From Pseudorasbora parva (taxonomy: Eukaryota; Chordata; Actinopteri; Cypriniformes; Gobionidae): a DNA stretch of 64,000 nucleotides. Shown piece after piece: positions 1 through 41,049 of the stretch. The position numbers and the translations under genes are program-made. The stretch covers positions 45,358,018 through 45,422,017 of the forward strand of contig NC_090177.1 of the NCBI RefSeq assembly GCF_024679245.1, given 5' to 3'. The notes beneath the pieces are model-generated. The model did no database searches, was not told where the DNA came from, and worked only from the letters and a program-made list of their open reading frames with translations. How positions within the stretch are numbered: the stretch's first letter is position 1; each line of letters begins with the position of its first letter.

Positions 1-595
1 GTGAGGCCATTCCCAACGCCACCGCTACTGGATTACTGTGACTGAGTTAGAGGAGACACTACAATTAAAAACTGAACGTGTCTGTTCAATATAATGAGTG
101 AGTCGCCGCGCGAGTATCACAGCACTGAGCACTAACTGCACGAGTGATGAGAGCTGAGGTAATCGCGACTACACTCGCGGCATACATTCACAACGCGAGT
201 TCAGTCTGGCGCGTTTCAGTTCATGCCTTTGCAAGCTTAACTTTCATAGAAATAATTTGAGAAGTTAAAAGACTTCCATTGCTCAGCATAGCTCCGTTTA
301 AATGAGTGCCTGTAGCTGAGCTGAGCTGTGAGTGTGATCTCCATCCCCCATGCGCGGGTTCAAAACATGCGGAAATAGCTCCCTCTGCTGGCTGTAGTCT
401 TTAGGCTTTGGGCAAACATTCCTCCTATGATGCAAATATCATCAATTTGCATCATAGGAGGAATTTTTCCAGAAATAAAATGCATAAATCTCTTGTCTCA
501 GGGAGATATGAGGGGGGAAAGCACAATCATTTGAATATACTCCAGGGTTTCTACTGATACAAAGCCATATGCTAATCGCTGAAGTAACCCTTTAA
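1..595. mobile_element. TTAA-flanked MITE, copy 1 (left end cut by window edge)
   Basis: The right end reads into CGCTGAAGTAACCCTTTAA, the inverse of the left end of a second copy at 18773 (TTAAAGGGGTACTTCAGCG). Positions 1-435 are closely similar to 18949-19418. The TTAA flank and lack of any coding frame fit a non-autonomous TTAA-type DNA transposon. Superfamily (Kolobok or piggyBac-like) is not resolved. Confidence 0.65.
421..461. repeat. Perfect hairpin inside MITE copy 1
   Basis: Two 17-nt arms (421-437 and 445-461) are exact reverse complements around a 7-nt loop. In copy 2 the first arm and loop are present (from about 19391) but the second arm is lost, so that copy breaks at the hairpin. 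Confidence 0.85.
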
Positions 596-1538
596 GAAAG
601 GAAGATGTGTTTGGAGTTTTGCCGACCGGATACAGTGAAAGTTTAATCTATCAACTAGTTCCACTTCTCCTTCTTCGTTGCTCTGGTTGGTTGTAGCGCT
701 ATCCTATCGCGTGCAGAGTGAATTTGAAAGACAACCGTTTATCCCGCCTCTCAGATTGAGCCCTGCCAATGGGAAGTTCCCAGGCCCAACATCTTGTCAG
801 GCTATTGCTACATAGTTTTATTTGCACCCAATTGTTTTAGTTTATATCATTGTACTAACACCCAATTAAACTAAAACTTCAAAGAGGATGTTTATAATTG
901 TTACATTTCTTCTCTTCATGTCTTGTTATAATTAAAACAAATAATTGAGGGAAACAATAATAAGTGACTATAAAGAAAAAATATTTTTTTATAAAAAAAT
1001 ATATTGACCTTGATATTTCAATGACAAGATGATCCTTAATGTTAAAAAAATATTAGCAATGAATGTTAAGTGTCAGATTTAGTAGAATTAAACTTATTGC
1101 ATCTGGCTTTTATTCCTAATAATGGCCAAGGTCTTCTGAATAGGAAAATTACCTTGACCATGCCTGTTAAAGGTCAAAATTCACCCATTATGGTCATAAC
1201 AATATCAGAAATTAATTCCACATACAATAGGAAGTCTAAATAGAGGTATTACATGTGTATAAACATTCAGAAACAAATATGTTGGATTTTCATGATCATC
1301 CATCGGCGGCCATATTTGATTTGACCACTATGTCATTCGTGGCACTATGGTGGACGAGCACCTCTGTGATTTTTCATGTCTAGGGACCCACTAACTCAGT
1401 TCAAGTGAGAAATTCCCCCAACACCAAATTGTGAACGGGTCTACAGGACAGGTACTGGATTAAATCTTCCGCGACCAAATCTTCTGTCAGCTCAAGATCT
1501 GACTCCTGCTGCGACACTCGTTCAGATCATTCTTAGCA
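596..1538. other. AT-rich non-coding stretch
   Basis: No coding frame, RNA gene or repeat terminus could be recognised. It ends at the TA target site of the Tc1-like element. Confidence 0.5.
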
Positions 1539-1540
1539 TA

Positions 1541-3170
1541 CAGCATTGTTCAAAATAATAGCAGTACAATGTGACTAACCAGAATAATCAAGTTTTTTCG
1601 TATATTTTTTATTGCTACGTGGCAAACAAGTTACCAGTAGGTTCAGTAGATTCTCAGAAAACAAATGAGGCCCAGCATTCATGATATGCACGCTCTTAAG
1701 GCTGTGCAATTGGGCAATTAGTTGAATTAGTTGAAAGGGGTGTGTTCAAAAAAATAGCAGTGTGGCATTCAATCACTGAGGTCATCAATTTTGTGAAGAA
1801 ACAGGTGTGAATCAGGTGGCCCCTATTTAAGGATGAAGCCAACACTTGTTGAACATGCATTTGAAAGCTGAGGAAAATGGGTCGTTCAAGACATTGTTCA
1901 GAAGAACAGCGTACTTTGATTAAAAAGTTGATTAGAGAGGGGAAAACCTATAAAGAGGTGCAAAAAATGATAGGCTGTTCAGCTAAAATGATCTCCAATG
2001 CCTTAAAATGGAGAGCAAAACCAGAGAGACGTGGAAGAAAACGGAAGACAACCATCAAAATGGATAGAAGAATAACCAGAATGGCAAAGGCTCAGCCAAT
2101 GATCACCTCCAGGATGATCAAAGACAGTCTGGAGTTACCTGTAAGTACTGTGACAGTTAGAAGACGTCTGTGTGAAGCTAATCTATTTTCAAGAATCCCC
2201 CACAAAGTCCCTCTGTTAAAAAAAAGGCATGTGCAGAAGAGGTTACAATTTGCCAAAGAACACATCAACTGGCCTAAAGAGAAATGGAGGAACATTTTGT
2301 GGACTGATGAGAGTAAAATTGTTCTTTTTGGGTCCAAGGGCCACAGGCAGTTTGTGAGACGACCCCCAAACTCTGAATTCAAGCCACAGTACACAGTGAA
2401 GACAGTGAAGCATGGAGGTGCAAGCATCATGATATGGGCATGTTTCTCCTACTATGGTGTTGGGCCTATTTATCGCATACCAGGGATCATGGATCAGTTT
2501 GCATATGTTAAAATACTTGAAGAGGTCATGTTGCCCTATGCTGAAGAGGACATGCCCTTGAAACGGTTGTTTCAACAAGACAATGACCCAAAACACACTA
2601 GTAAACGGGCAAAGTCTTGGTTCCAAACCAACAAAATTAATGTTATGGAGTGGCCAGCCCAATCTCCAGACCTTAATCCAATTGAGAACTTGTGGGGTGA
2701 TATCAAAAATGCTGTTTCTGAAGCAAAACCAAGAAATGTGAATGAATTGTGGAATGTTGTTAAAGAATCATGGAGTGGAATAACAGCTGAGAGGTGCCAC
2801 AAGTTGGTTGACTCCATGCCACACAGATGTCAAGCAGTTTTAAAAAACTGTGGTCATACAACTAAATATTAGTTTAGTGATTCACAGGATTGCTAAATCC
2901 CAGAAAAAAAAAAAATGTTTGTACAAAATAGTTTTGAGTTTGTACAGTCAAAGGTAGACACTGCTATTTTTTTGAACACACCCTTTTAAACTAATTGCCC
3001 AATTGCACAGCCTTAAGAGCGTGCATATCATGAATGCTGGGTCTCGTTTGTTTTCTGAGAATCTACTGAACCTACTGGTAACTTGTTTGCCACGTAGCAA
3101 TAAAAAATATACTAAAAACCTTGATTATTCTGGTTAGTCACATTGTACTGCTATTATTTTGAACAATACT
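1541..3170 (+). mobile_element. Complete Tc1-like DNA transposon (DD34E, IR/DR type)
   Basis: Flanked by TA at 1539-1540 and 3171-3172. The ends carry long inverted repeats of roughly 200 bp (about 1541-1765 and 2955-3170). Each repeat contains two copies of a GTTCAAAA..ATAGCAGT motif, outer near 1548 and 3148 and inner at 1744-1763 and 2959-2977. This is the IR/DR arrangement of transposase binding sites known from Sleeping Beauty-type elements. The single internal ORF is intact, so the element looks complete and possibly competent. Confidence 0.92.
1877..2872 (+). CDS. Tc1-like transposase, intact (331 aa)
   Basis: A cut-and-paste transposase that binds the element's terminal repeats and integrates at TA. 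The N-terminus (about residues 1-55) is a helix-turn-helix region followed by a basic GRKRK-type linker near residue 53 and a second DNA-binding region to about residue 115. The catalytic domain has the first Asp in LWTDE, the second in QQDNDPKH and the Glu in NPIENLW. Thirty-four residues separate the last two, so this is DD34E. The length is typical of full Tc1 transposases (about 340 aa) and there is no stop or frameshift. The ATG at 1877 lies in a good context just inside the left inverted repeat. Activity is an inference from intactness; a subtle missense change cannot be excluded. Confidence 0.95.
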   Translation: MGRSRHCSEEQRTLIKKLIREGKTYKEVQKMIGCSAKMISNALKWRAKPERRGRKRKTTIKMDRRITRMAKAQPMITSRMIKDSLELPVSTVTVRRRLCEANLFSRIPHKVPLLKKRHVQKRLQFAKEHINWPKEKWRNILWTDESKIVLFGSKGHRQFVRRPPNSEFKPQYTVKTVKHGGASIMIWACFSYYGVGPIYRIPGIMDQFAYVKILEEVMLPYAEEDMPLKRLFQQDNDPKHTSKRAKSWFQTNKINVMEWPAQSPDLNPIENLWGDIKNAVSEAKPRNVNELWNVVKESWSGITAERCHKLVDSMPHRCQAVLKNCGHTTKY

Positions 3171-3253
3171 TATCTTCAGTTTTTATTTGAACGGTCTGTT
3201 CTCTAACTGAACTAAATGACTTTATTACTATAAAAAATCAAAACCACGTTGTG

Positions 3254-4188
3254 CAGGGCCGTGCACAGACATTTTGAGGGGCAGTGGCCCAAACCAAAAA
3301 AGGGGCACTATAAGGGGGTTGAGTATCATCTTAATATAGAGAATGAATACAATTGTTAGGCTTTAGTACTAATTACATTTATGTTGTTCTAATTATTCTT
3401 CCAAAAAGTTGATTCTGGGCTAATTTGATCTCTTTTCTATTGGAGATTTAAGTATTGGAGATTTAAGTAGCAAATAAGAATCATTTATTGAATATATTTT
3501 GAGACAAAGGTCTTGTTTATGATTTATGTAAATCATACGCAAAACAGTTTTTTTAATAACATAATGTTATTTTATTCATCAAGCCACCCTGATACAACTC
3601 ATATCTATAATAGCCTTTATTAGCCTACCTTTTTTTTATTATTGTGTATACAATTAATATGGTCTAAATAAAATATCATAAATATGACATGTTATAGATA
3701 CAAGTGTTAACTCACAAAAATGTATTATAATCGGAAATCTATTTTACAGGAGTTAAATAGCCTAGTGACAAACTGTCAGCTATTCAGTATACAGTATATG
3801 ACGATTTACCCGCTGGCATGCTGGAGCTTTTAATTTATGTTTGAACTGTTGAAAGAAACAAACTAATAATTCTGCGGATCAACCACTGTCTGTAATGTAG
3901 ACTGTAGTTTGTGATTTACCCGTTAATGGGACGACATTCTGGAACTGTCGTCTCCACAGAGAGCGGACCCCGCTGCAGACTGTGAGCGATGCTGCGGAGG
4001 GAGCGGGAAAACACGGAACGGATTAGCGGAATTAGTGGATTTTTAGCGGAACAGAGCGCTTTTATTACGCTTTTATAGGAATCCTCTGAGGGTGAAGGGA
4101 GGGAAGGGGGCAAGAGGGGCACCTTAGCCGATGAGGGCAAAGGGGCAGTGGCTCTAGCCACCGGGCCACCCCCCTGTGCACGGCCCTG
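3254..4188. mobile_element. hAT-like non-autonomous transposon
   Basis: Terminal inverted repeat CAGGGCCGTGCACAG at the left is mirrored by CTGTGCACGGCCCTG at the right. No transposase frame is present. A clean 8-bp target duplication was not found, so the superfamily is an inference from the CAGGG terminus. Confidence 0.6.
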
Positions 4189-4204
4189 GTGCAGAAGTCT
4201 TATT

Positions 4205-4370
4205 CTGTCATCTTCACCCAGGTATTTAGCAAGCGTTACTGGAAATGTACCGAGTAAAATATTACTGAAAATTCATTAGTAATGCCTTACACTACTGCGT
4301 TACATCAAAAAGTAATAAGTTACTGTAATGTATAACTTTTGTAATGCGTTACTCCCTGATCACTGGAGCT
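4205..4370. repeat. Fragment of an AGTAAC-rich MITE
   Basis: Contains runs such as GTTACTG, AGTAATGCCTTAC and TAATGCGTTACTCC. These resemble the interior of the CAGTGTTGGG-type hAT MITE at 25442-25864. Termini are missing. Confidence 0.35.
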
Positions 4371-4512
4371 GTGACATACAGTATGTTGCTGGTAAGGCCG
4401 TCTTAAAGGATTTTCCTCATGACATTTGAAATGAATGAGTTGAAATGAAGCTTGCTGTTTGTCTTCAATAACACAAGCTCCACACACTCCCAAGGGCTGT
4501 AGTCTCCCAGTC

Positions 4513-5164
4513 CAGGGGTTTTCAAACTTTATGATCCCATGGACCCCCCAAATATGACAAACCTTTTATGGGACCCCCTTCTTAAAATCCATCTATATGT
4601 GACCCTGGACCACAAAACCAGTCATACGGGTCACTTAAAAAAAAAAAAAAAAGTATATATTCATGGGACATTATATTTACTTAATATCAAAATGATTTTT
4701 GGCATATAAGGACAGTTTTTACCCACACAATGTATTGTTGGCTATAGCCACTGTGCCACTGGTCTTGTGGTCCAGGCATTTTTATGTAAGAAAAACATTT
4801 AAACTGTTAGATAAATAGTAAGTGTGACATTATAAATACAACATACTTTTTCCAAACTTAAATTGACTCTACTTAATGTTGGCTGTATAAACCTGAAGAA
4901 CATTTTCCATTAAAACTTATTTGTATAAGCAGCTTTCACAGTAAGTGTATGTGAGCAGCGTATGCCGTGCGTTAAGAACCGCAGTGAGCGAGATAAATGG
5001 GACTATTAGTGGACTATAGTGGGGAAAACTTCTTATATTACATTTGATGAACGGTAGACTTTAAGCATTTGTTGTGTCTTTTTAGTCCCTGAAATGTTCT
5101 GGGGACCGCTAATAACCTTCTGGAGGACCCCTGGGGGTCCCGGACCCCAGTTTGAAAACCCCTG
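4513..5164. mobile_element. hAT MITE with perfect 8-bp target duplication
   Basis: The left end CAGGGGTTTTCAAACTT pairs with the right end AGTTTGAAAACCCCTG. TCCCAGTC occurs at both 4505-4512 and 5165-5172. The perfect 8-bp duplication is diagnostic of hAT insertion. The interior from 4599 (TGTGACCCTGGACCACAAAA) resembles another abundant fish repeat, so this copy may itself be composite. Confidence 0.85.
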
Positions 5165-5172
5165 TCCCAGTC

Positions 5173-6036
5173 GATTAGTCCATTATACGTCAGTATGTTC
5201 TGGCTCGACCAAGATTGATTTTGTTTTTTTGTTAATTGTGAGAGCGTTTTCCTATCAGTCCTCTAGCATGTTAACAGAGACATCGGCAGTGTGGGACCAT
5301 TATTTAAAATAGAAAATGGGAAAAAGTCGAATGCAATTTATGCTTGCAACAGTTTGCATATCACAGCTATAAACGGTGACGGCTAACTTGTCTGCGTTAG
5401 GTTGCCCCATCTGTTTTAAGGAGGCTATATGAACATATCAGAATGGCCATATTTCAATGTTTTAGTGTAATAATAATAATTAGTGCATAACTGCAGGCAC
5501 ATTATTTAATCCTTTATTTGGAGCCTAATGTGCGATGCGCTGGCCCACTGGTTGTGTTAGGCTTTATTTTTCAGTTATGCACTTTATTTAGTTTCTGCTC
5601 TTGATCTGGCATGTTTAATAAATATTCCTCTTTTATTATAGTGGTTGTGCCTTTTGTGTTTAAGAGTAAAAGCTTTAAGCTTTAAGTCTATTCGTGTCTC
5701 AGCCGTGAAGCTGAGCTCATGTTCAAGCGGCACAGAGCGGCTGAAATTATAGTGCATGTCAGTTATTATAATACATATGACTAAAACAATTGTCTAAATT
5801 ATGTTGCATATTTCTCAAACGTTCTTGTGATGATATCACTAGTTGACAACATAGTGTGATATTTTGGGAAATAGGCTATGATATATCGCAGGTGCAGTGA
5901 TGCAACGCTGTAGAGCCGACAGACTCGTGTGTCAGACTCATTTCAGTGCTAAATAATCAGGTCAAAAAACATTTAATACTCTGCAAACAGCCTACTAGTT
6001 TATGTTTATTTATAATTAATGTAGGCAGACAACAAG
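5173..6036. other. Unrecognised AT-rich sequence
   Basis: No exon, RNA gene or recognisable repeat end seen on either strand. Confidence 0.4.
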
Positions 6037-6479
6037 CAGGGTTCCCGCGGGGTCTTTAAAAGCCTCAAAAGCATTGAATTGATTAATTTGGAAATAATAC
6101 CTTAGAAAGACTTTAAAAAGTCTTGAATTTTGATGTCTGGGTCTTAAAAATTGTGCTGGATATAACTTATCCGTATTGTATTTTTCCTCAAAATTTTAAT
6201 TTGTCAACCAAGATTGTTTTGATTAAATAATGTAGTATAAATAAAGAGTGGCGGACCCAATAATTGAGAACGCAACGCAGCCCCGGGTCACATTACGAAA
6301 TACTGCGAACACTTAGTGCGAGTAAATGAAGATCACAACCATAGACTGCGACACAACACACACCACAAGCAAAGGAGAAGTGCGAAAAATTTAGTTTTTC
6401 TTGCTGGTAGGGACGTGAAATAGGTATTAATTTTAATATATGGTAAATAAATGGTCTTAAAAAGACTTGAGGAACCCTG
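6037..6479. mobile_element. hAT-like MITE, CAGGGTTCC termini
   Basis: The left end CAGGGTTCCCGCGGGG mirrors the right end GAGGAACCCTG. AACAAG occurs directly outside both ends, giving a 6-bp visible duplication. The interior is rich in GTCTTAAA-type repeats and has no coding frame. Confidence 0.65.
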
Positions 6480-6715
6480 AACAAGGCTACCAAGTACTGC
6501 ACATAGTGTGCAGCAGATTCATTTAACGTTGTTTTTCCTAACGCCGTTTTTAGTCGAACATTTCAGGACTTCAGGCAACCAAGATTTTCTTTGGTTGATT
6601 GCAGCCCTACGTTTTCAGTGATATTCTTGTTTCTAGATACTACAAGGGTCGTTTTGAGCCTAACGCTGTCCGTTTATGTGCCGTAGTCTGAGGCATGTAT
6701 TCATGTTTCCATTAG

Positions 6716-35967
<29,252 letters not shown>

Positions 35968-36430
35968 CTGCTGCTGCAAGGCCATTGATTGAGTTTTCAG
36001 ACGGAGAGATGTCTGCAGCCCGAGGTCTTCATCTGCTGTCCTGCCACAGTTAGGCCAGCCCTGAAGAGCCTGATCTGGGTCTGCTGGAGCAGGACGGAGG
36101 GTTGGACACCTCTGCTGAAGGCCTCACAAATGAAGGATGTCTTCTGTTTGCAAGCAGGGACTTTGACAACAGGCTCTCGTTTTTATGTGTCTGAAAAACA
36201 TGTTGCCCTCGATGCTCAAAGAGCGATGGTGTTTATATATTACACACACAGAAAGAGCTTCATAATTTAGTCAGTATTGAGTTGCCATTGAGTGGTGTTC
36301 GAGATGCGACTTAGTCTTACGCGATTTGAGATCAGTTTTGTGATGTCAAGTATTCTGAAGGTGTTCTTGATATGTATAGAGTACATACTGTTAATCAATT
36401 ATTTTAATAAAATTAAGTTAAATACCCCTT
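35968..36430 (+). terminator. raf1: raf1 3' UTR and polyA signal
   Basis: AATAAA at 36406-36411 follows an AT-rich stretch about 440 bp after the stop. The cleavage position is inferred. There is no competing earlier AATAAA in the UTR that I can see. Confidence 0.8.
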
Positions 36431-38879
36431 TCTGTCATTGAGTCGTCTTTTACCAATACATGCCTTATACAATAATGCTCAGATTAATATGCCCTTTGCA
36501 GAAAAGTGTTGGGGAAAGTTACTTTGAATGTGTTCACAAATGTGTTACTCCCTTTAAAGGATCTACAGTACTTGCGTCACTTTTGCTACTTCTTCTCACC
36601 TGGACTGGGCTTGTATTGAACAAATTAATGCGTGTACAGTAGAGGGCGCCGCTCAAACAAACCTTTCAGGATGCAGGAAAACAAGTTTAACACTTACTTC
36701 ACCAATAACAACACAAAATCTAACGTCATTTTTGCTCATGGTTTAAAGTCCTCATGAAATCAAAATGGATCCTATTGACTTTGTTAGCACACATTAAAGG
36801 AACACTCCACTTTTTTTAAAAAATAGGCTCATTTTCCAAGTCCCTTAGAGTTAAAGAGTTAAGTTTTACCGGTTTTGAATCCGTTCAGCCGATCTCTGTA
36901 TCTGGCGGTAGCACTTTTAGCATAGCTTAGCATACATCATTGAATCAGATTAGACCATTAGCGTCACGCTCCAAAAATGACCCTTTCAATATTTTTCCTA
37001 TTTAAAACTTGGCTCTTCTGTAGCTACATTGTGTAGTAAGACCAACGGAAAATAAAAAGTTGCACCACTGTTACGACCACTGATCTATATTAATCTATAT
37101 ATCTATATAATCAGATAACGGCCATATCGTGCTGACCAGAGCCATTAGCGTTCTCAATAGTTCCAAACAACTCCGTCCTGTCAATCTGTTTAAATAGGAT
37201 ATAGCAGGATAGACAAGCCTTTTCAGTATAGGCTATTAGCAGCAATGTCTGGCAAATATTAACACATTCGTGACGTCGCCAAGGCTTTACAGTAGCATTT
37301 TATTCTGAGGAGAGATAAAGAAGAGAATCTTCATTTGGGTCACGAGAGTACAACATATGATTTTGTTGAGTGTTGTAGCCAATCACGTGCATTTCTATTG
37401 AAAATAATAACCAATTAACTTACGGTGAATGAGAATCATACAGTCTCAAAACGCTAAATTAATTTTAGTGTAAGTTTTTACAGGAATCGTCCCACTATCT
37501 TCAAATCATCTCATCATAACAGACAGCACAGACATGATTTAAATAAAGATTTATCGTGAAGCAGTCAGATATTTTTGTTTTTCATTAGACTTTGTAATGT
37601 TCCCTAATTAGCCTATGTATTTAACATTCCAGTACAAAAAAGTAACAAAAAATATTACTTTAGTGGTATTTATCGGACTAACTATAAAAATAATAAAGGC
37701 TATAAAATAGAAAAAAAGGCTAATGAGCCAATAAGTGTTCCTCTTCTGCCATCTACTGGCTGTTTTATTTTTAATTTTAATGTTAACGTCCTAAATTATG
37801 TTATTTTGATAGGTACTCGAAGCATACACAACAGGTGAATATAAAGGAATGATGCTAGAATATGGGCTGTATATAATTTACCCAAGAAAAGAGTTTTAAA
37901 TGATTAAAAAACAGGGCAACCAATTTATTAAACTCTTTACATTCAGGCGCTAGAGACGTTATTCCTTGAATGAATATAAACGCATTTGACAGAAAGATCT
38001 CAGAGAATCTAAAAACTGTTGAAATGACAGATAGCATCTGGGTATAATAGCTTTAGCAGTGATCTCACGTTAGAAACTGAAGATCTAGCTTATATAACAA
38101 TATACATCAACATGCTTCATAAAAAAACATCGTCTGTCAATATTCCTGAGAGGCCAATAATGCCATAAAATCTCTAAATATGCATTAATTTCATCAATTT
38201 TCCAGCGAGGGCACTTGAGATAGCCTTACACTGAAATGATTGGTGTTTATTGCTGGACTTATTGGATGCTCCGTGACACACGCTCTGCATTCCTCAGTTC
38301 CTATGGAAGTATCCTAGTCACTGATCTATATAGAGTTATATAGATATATAGAGTTGGATATATAGAGAGAGTTATAGATATATAGAGTTATATAGATATA
38401 TAGATTTATATAGATCAGTGATCGTAACTGTTTTTTAGCGGCACTGGCCAAAACGTGATTGGTTGGAGCAAGAACGTGCTACGATTGGTCAGCACGATTT
38501 GGCCGTGATCTGATTTATTCTGGAAATGTAGGAAATTCCTGAACAGTTATGGAAATGTAGAAATTAAAGGTAAGGCTCCAATCTGCTCCCAAAAATCCAG
38601 AAAAAAGTCTGTTAGTGCCTCAGTGTCAACTTCACTCAGGAAAGCCATCTCGGCTGTCAATCATGACGTCACACCACCCGTTTTTATAGCATCAGATAAC
38701 TAAGTAAAACTAAATATATTTTAAAAACGAACACTTGAAATGAAATCATCGTGATGATAACTGCCTTCAATGACATAAACTAACTTTGGGGGAAAAATAT
38801 TTGAAGTGTAATTTTATTGTTTAGTTTGCCTCGCGTCCATTAGAAATCACAGAGGGGCGGCTATACTGGGACCGGCCTT
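36431..38879. other. Intergenic repeat debris
   Basis: At 36793 TTAAAGGAACACTCCACTTT begins a TTAA-type repeat. It is interrupted near 37070-38430, where GTTACGACCACTGATCTATA and the inverse TATATAGATCAGTGATCGTAAC flank the block, next to a (TATAGA)-rich tract at 38320-38415. No gene seen. Confidence 0.5.
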
Positions 38880-39251
38880 AGTATGTTCCTGATCGATTGC
38901 TCCTGTCTGTCTGCCTGCTGCTGCTGCTGCCACCACAGTGTTTGTAGCTCTGTATAGCTGTGTTTGAATCTCTATTTGATATATTTTCTTTGTAATTTAC
39001 ACTGCTAAATATAACTTACTCATCACCATATAGTGTTTAATATAGCCTATCAGTTTAAATTTGACATTACTAGCTTTTAATCTAAATCACTACCACACGT
39101 TAGCTTTTCGCTAGCCTAGTAGCTTTCCATCCCAGCATCCGGGTCTCCTGTTTTCTGAGTTCTTTAGACAACTGTGGTGAGTTGGATTATTAAAAAGACT
39201 CCATCAGACAACTGTGGTAAGTTTTGGATTCATCAACGAATACGGTAAGCC

Positions 39252-40112
39252 ATGTCTTCTTCTCCTGTCATTGTCACTTGCACTGCATGCTACATGTTTA
39301 GCATATCTATCTCCGTTGGCGAACAGGGCTTCACATGTGATAAATGTAAGGAATTAATCAGGCTGACGGAGAAGATTTCAGATTTAGAGACACGCATCCA
39401 AGCTTTATGTGAGAGTAGTGAGAATGTAACAGCTTTAGATACTGCTTTGGATGCGACTAGCTTAGTGAACACTCATTGTTTGGTTCCGGCTGAGCCCGCG
39501 CAGCAGGGCTGGGTGACGATGAGAAAGCATAGTCGCGGATCAAAAAACCACTCTTCAGTTCCGATTAGAACATCAAACAGGTTCTCCCCACTCAGTGACG
39601 CACCCACTGAGGATCCTGTTGAAAGTGCCCTAGTTATTGGCGATTCTATTACACGGAACGTGAAAATAGAGACACCAGCCACCATAGTCACATGTTTACC
39701 GGGAGCCAGAGCGCCTGACATCAAAGCAAATTTAAAAGTGCTGGCTAAGGCTAATCGTAAATTCTCTAAGATTATTATTCACGTTGGCACTAATGATGTT
39801 CGACTTCGCCAGTCGGAGATCACCAAAATTAACATTAAAGAGGTGTGTAAACTCGCAAGTACGATGTCAAAAGCCGTATTTTTCTCTGGTCCTCTCCCTG
39901 CGAAAAGGAGTGATGAAATAGTTAGCAGATTATCATCACTCAATGGCTGGTTGTCTAAGTGGTGTCTGCAAAATAACATAGGGTTCATAGACAATTGGAA
40001 AAGTTTTTGGGGCAGACCTGACCTGTTGAAGATGGACGGCATTCATCCCTCCTGGGCTGGTGCTGCTCTTCTCTCTAGTAATTTGGCACATAGTCTTAGA
40101 GCTAAACCTTGA
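39252..40112 (+). CDS. L2 ORF1 with zinc-binding motif, coiled coil and SGNH esterase
   Basis: 286 aa, intact. Residues 10-40 hold paired cysteines (CTACYM and CDKC), followed by a short coiled-coil stretch (LTEKISDLETRIQALCE). From about residue 125 comes an SGNH/GDSL-like hydrolase: GDSITRN with the nucleophile Ser, a Gly-containing block, the HVGTNDVR block and DGIHPSWAG with the Asp-His pair. Esterase ORF1 proteins are known from zebrafish L2 and from CR1 elements; their role in retrotransposition is unsettled. The ATG at 39252 follows about 370 bp of 5' UTR. Confidence 0.9.
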   Translation: MSSSPVIVTCTACYMFSISISVGEQGFTCDKCKELIRLTEKISDLETRIQALCESSENVTALDTALDATSLVNTHCLVPAEPAQQGWVTMRKHSRGSKNHSSVPIRTSNRFSPLSDAPTEDPVESALVIGDSITRNVKIETPATIVTCLPGARAPDIKANLKVLAKANRKFSKIIIHVGTNDVRLRQSEITKINIKEVCKLASTMSKAVFFSGPLPAKRSDEIVSRLSSLNGWLSKWCLQNNIGFIDNWKSFWGRPDLLKMDGIHPSWAGAALLSSNLAHSLRAKP

Positions 40113-40204
40113 CTCACTGGGGCCCAGGTCAGGAAGCAGACAAACTGGCTAAACCAACCGTCTGCTAGCTGTCTCACGTCACCAAAGTCAGCTAAATCCC
40201 AGCA

Positions 40205-40635
40205 CATAGAGACTCTTTCACCTAGATATTATCAGTGTCTGTTCCCCGAATTAGTAAATACAAAAAACCATCAAAACCATTCAACAGTAAAAATTTAATT
40301 GATGTCCAACAAATAAACAACAGATATAATACGGATGAACAATTGATAAAGCTTGGGTTGCTGAATATTCGATCCCTTTCGCCAAAAACGCTTGTTGTCA
40401 ATGATATGATTATAGATCATAACTTAGATGTGCTGTGTTTGACAGAAACCTGGCTAAAACCTGACGATTACATTACTTTAAATGAGTGCACCCCCCGAGA
40501 TTATTGTTACAAACATGAGCCGCGTCTGAAAGGTAAAGGGGGAGGTGTTGCTGTGATTTATAATAATATTTTCAGTATTACTCAGAAGTCTAGTTTCAAA
40601 TATAATTCCTTTGAAGTTTTGGTGCTTTATGTAAC
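40205..40635 (+). pseudogene. L2 ORF2, 5' part (endonuclease N-terminus)
   Basis: The open frame after the ORF1 stop encodes [13 protein letters not shown], then [15 protein letters not shown], the first two motifs of the apurinic-like endonuclease with the catalytic Glu in TETW. It is cut at 40635 by the left LTR. No convincing ATG starts the frame, so ORF2 initiation is unclear. Confidence 0.85.
40631..40635 (+). repeat. Target-site duplication, left
   Basis: GTAAC, repeated at 45736-45740. Confidence 0.93.
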
Positions 40636-41006
40636 TGTGGCAAGGGGGGCGTGGTTCAGCGAGGTCTGCAGCGGGAGAGAGGGCCGCGGGACGAGCGGTA
40701 AGTGAGTGGGTTGGACGCAGATTAATAACACCTGTCTCTTGTTCTAGTAATGAGCGCGGAGACGGGATAAAACACCAGCGGAACCGGAGACCGAGGAGAG
40801 AGAGAGTCGGACTGTTGATGCGAGGAGACCCTGAGATATCCGGAAGCCGGAAGTGCGTGACCCGGAAGCGAAACTGAGCATATACAGAGACAAACACACG
40901 CTGAAGCGTGCACGTTTATTGATTTGAGTTATTGAGAATAAAGAGCATCAACAGTCCTGCCGACCCCCGTGTCCTCTTCCTTCCTCACTATATCGAACTT
41001 GTTACA
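40636..41006 (+). repeat. Left LTR, Gmr1-like element (371 bp)
   Basis: Begins TGTGGCAAGG and ends CTTGTTACA. It contains AATAAA at 40937-40942. Reading it against the right LTR, I find no difference. Reverse-strand frames inside both LTRs give the same peptide, supporting identity. Confidence 0.93.
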
Positions 41007-41007
41007 C

Positions 41008-41025
41008 TGGTGCCGAAACCCGGGA
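41008..41025 (+). promoter_or_regulatory. tRNA primer-binding site
   Basis: TGGTGCCGAAACCCGGGA starts one base after the LTR. It is the usual position and begins TGG, complementary to a tRNA CCA end. I have not assigned the tRNA. Confidence 0.8.
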
Positions 41026-41049
41026 AGGAAGCAGGACAGAGCCGCCGCC

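Noticed and set aside
421..461. Hairpin as a Rho-independent terminator
   Set aside because: Vertebrate context, inside a MITE, with no functional T-tract logic.
2092..2817. Minus-strand ORFs opposite the first transposase
   Set aside because: Antisense shadows of the intact Tc1-like transposase with no motifs of their own.
1..6715. Search for upstream raf1 exons (RBD, cysteine-rich domain)
   Set aside because: No splice-bounded frame matching those domains was found; they are assumed to lie left of the window.
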